Shown piece after piece: positions 63,941-64,000 of a stretch of 64,000 nucleotides of DNA. The notes under the pieces are model-generated. The model was not told the origin of the DNA. It was given only the letters and a program-made list of their open reading frames with translations, and ran no database searches. A program made the translations under genes and the position numbers. Source of the stretch: Dokdonella_A sp044227025 (GTDB taxonomy: Bacteria > Pseudomonadota > Gammaproteobacteria > Xanthomonadales > Rhodanobacteraceae); contig NZ_JBGAFX010000006.1 in NCBI RefSeq assembly GCF_044227025.1, positions 186,001 to 250,000 on the forward strand, read 5' to 3'. Each line of letters opens with the position of its first letter. The first letter of the stretch is position 1.

Positions 63941-64000
63941 GAGGCGGCGCGCAGTGTAGTCGCGCGCAAGGCAGGGTTCAATCGCGATCGGTCGCGGTGT

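Overview
This is a GC-rich window from a Gram-negative bacterium. Lipopolysaccharide genes (LpxL-type acyltransferase, WaaA, O-antigen ligase), a TolC-type outer-membrane protein next to a protein-isoaspartate methyltransferase, GlnE, a BtuB-type receptor under a cobalamin riboswitch and PilZ/DUF1631 all point to Gammaproteobacteria. The many sigma-factor/Ser-Thr-kinase pairs and the secreted proteins ending in an I-F-x-D/N-G-F-D/E tail suggest the order Lysobacterales (Xanthomonadales), perhaps a Dokdonella-like member of the Rhodanobacteraceae. That placement is inferred from gene content only.

Positions 1-14445 form the first accessory island. An ECF sigma factor and a kinase (1-1598, minus) diverge from three secreted beta-helix proteins (1731-7976, plus). 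These are followed by a second ECF sigma factor (8059) and two overlapping TPR-containing Ser/Thr kinases (8772-14445). Positions 14697-25158 hold a DUF805 protein, two delta-60-repeat secreted proteins, two related small secreted proteins of unknown function, a lipoprotein, a membrane protein, a choice-of-anchor-D type secreted protein and a flavin amine oxidase with a Tat-lipoprotein-like leader. Positions 25159-34000 form a second island on the minus strand: sigma factor, kinase, a relic tail, an intact beta-helix protein, another kinase, and a second decayed relic. Positions 34123-37754 carry an LtaS/MdoB-like membrane sulfatase and a P-domain secreted protein with a clear terminator.

Positions 38192-64000 look like core chromosome: glnE, a membrane patatin, an ELM1-family protein, YceI, a Yip1-like protein, a CHCC zinc-finger protein, a glycosyltransferase, an O-antigen ligase, a scramblase-like protein, DUF2339, an LpxL homologue, waaA, a TolC family protein, pcm, a TetR regulator with a two-site operator, PilZ and DUF1631, and btuB behind a cobalamin riboswitch.

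The most interesting signal is a short C-terminal motif, approximately [DE]-x-I-F-x-[DN]-G-[FL]-[DE]. It ends eight intact secreted proteins of at least four unrelated architectures (beta-helix, delta-60 repeat, choice-of-anchor D, P-domain) and survives in two decayed gene ends. Its genes sit among three ECF sigma factors and five kinases. The sigma factors carry a conserved Thr-Thr where ordinary ECF factors have acidic residues, as in phosphorylation-activated ECF43-type systems. Together these suggest a kinase-sigma circuit and a possibly undescribed C-terminal sorting signal, although regulation of the tail proteins by the kinases is only inferred. A second recurring element is a family of GGCGGYACGCGCG palindromes found only between convergent genes, where some copies supply the stop codon.
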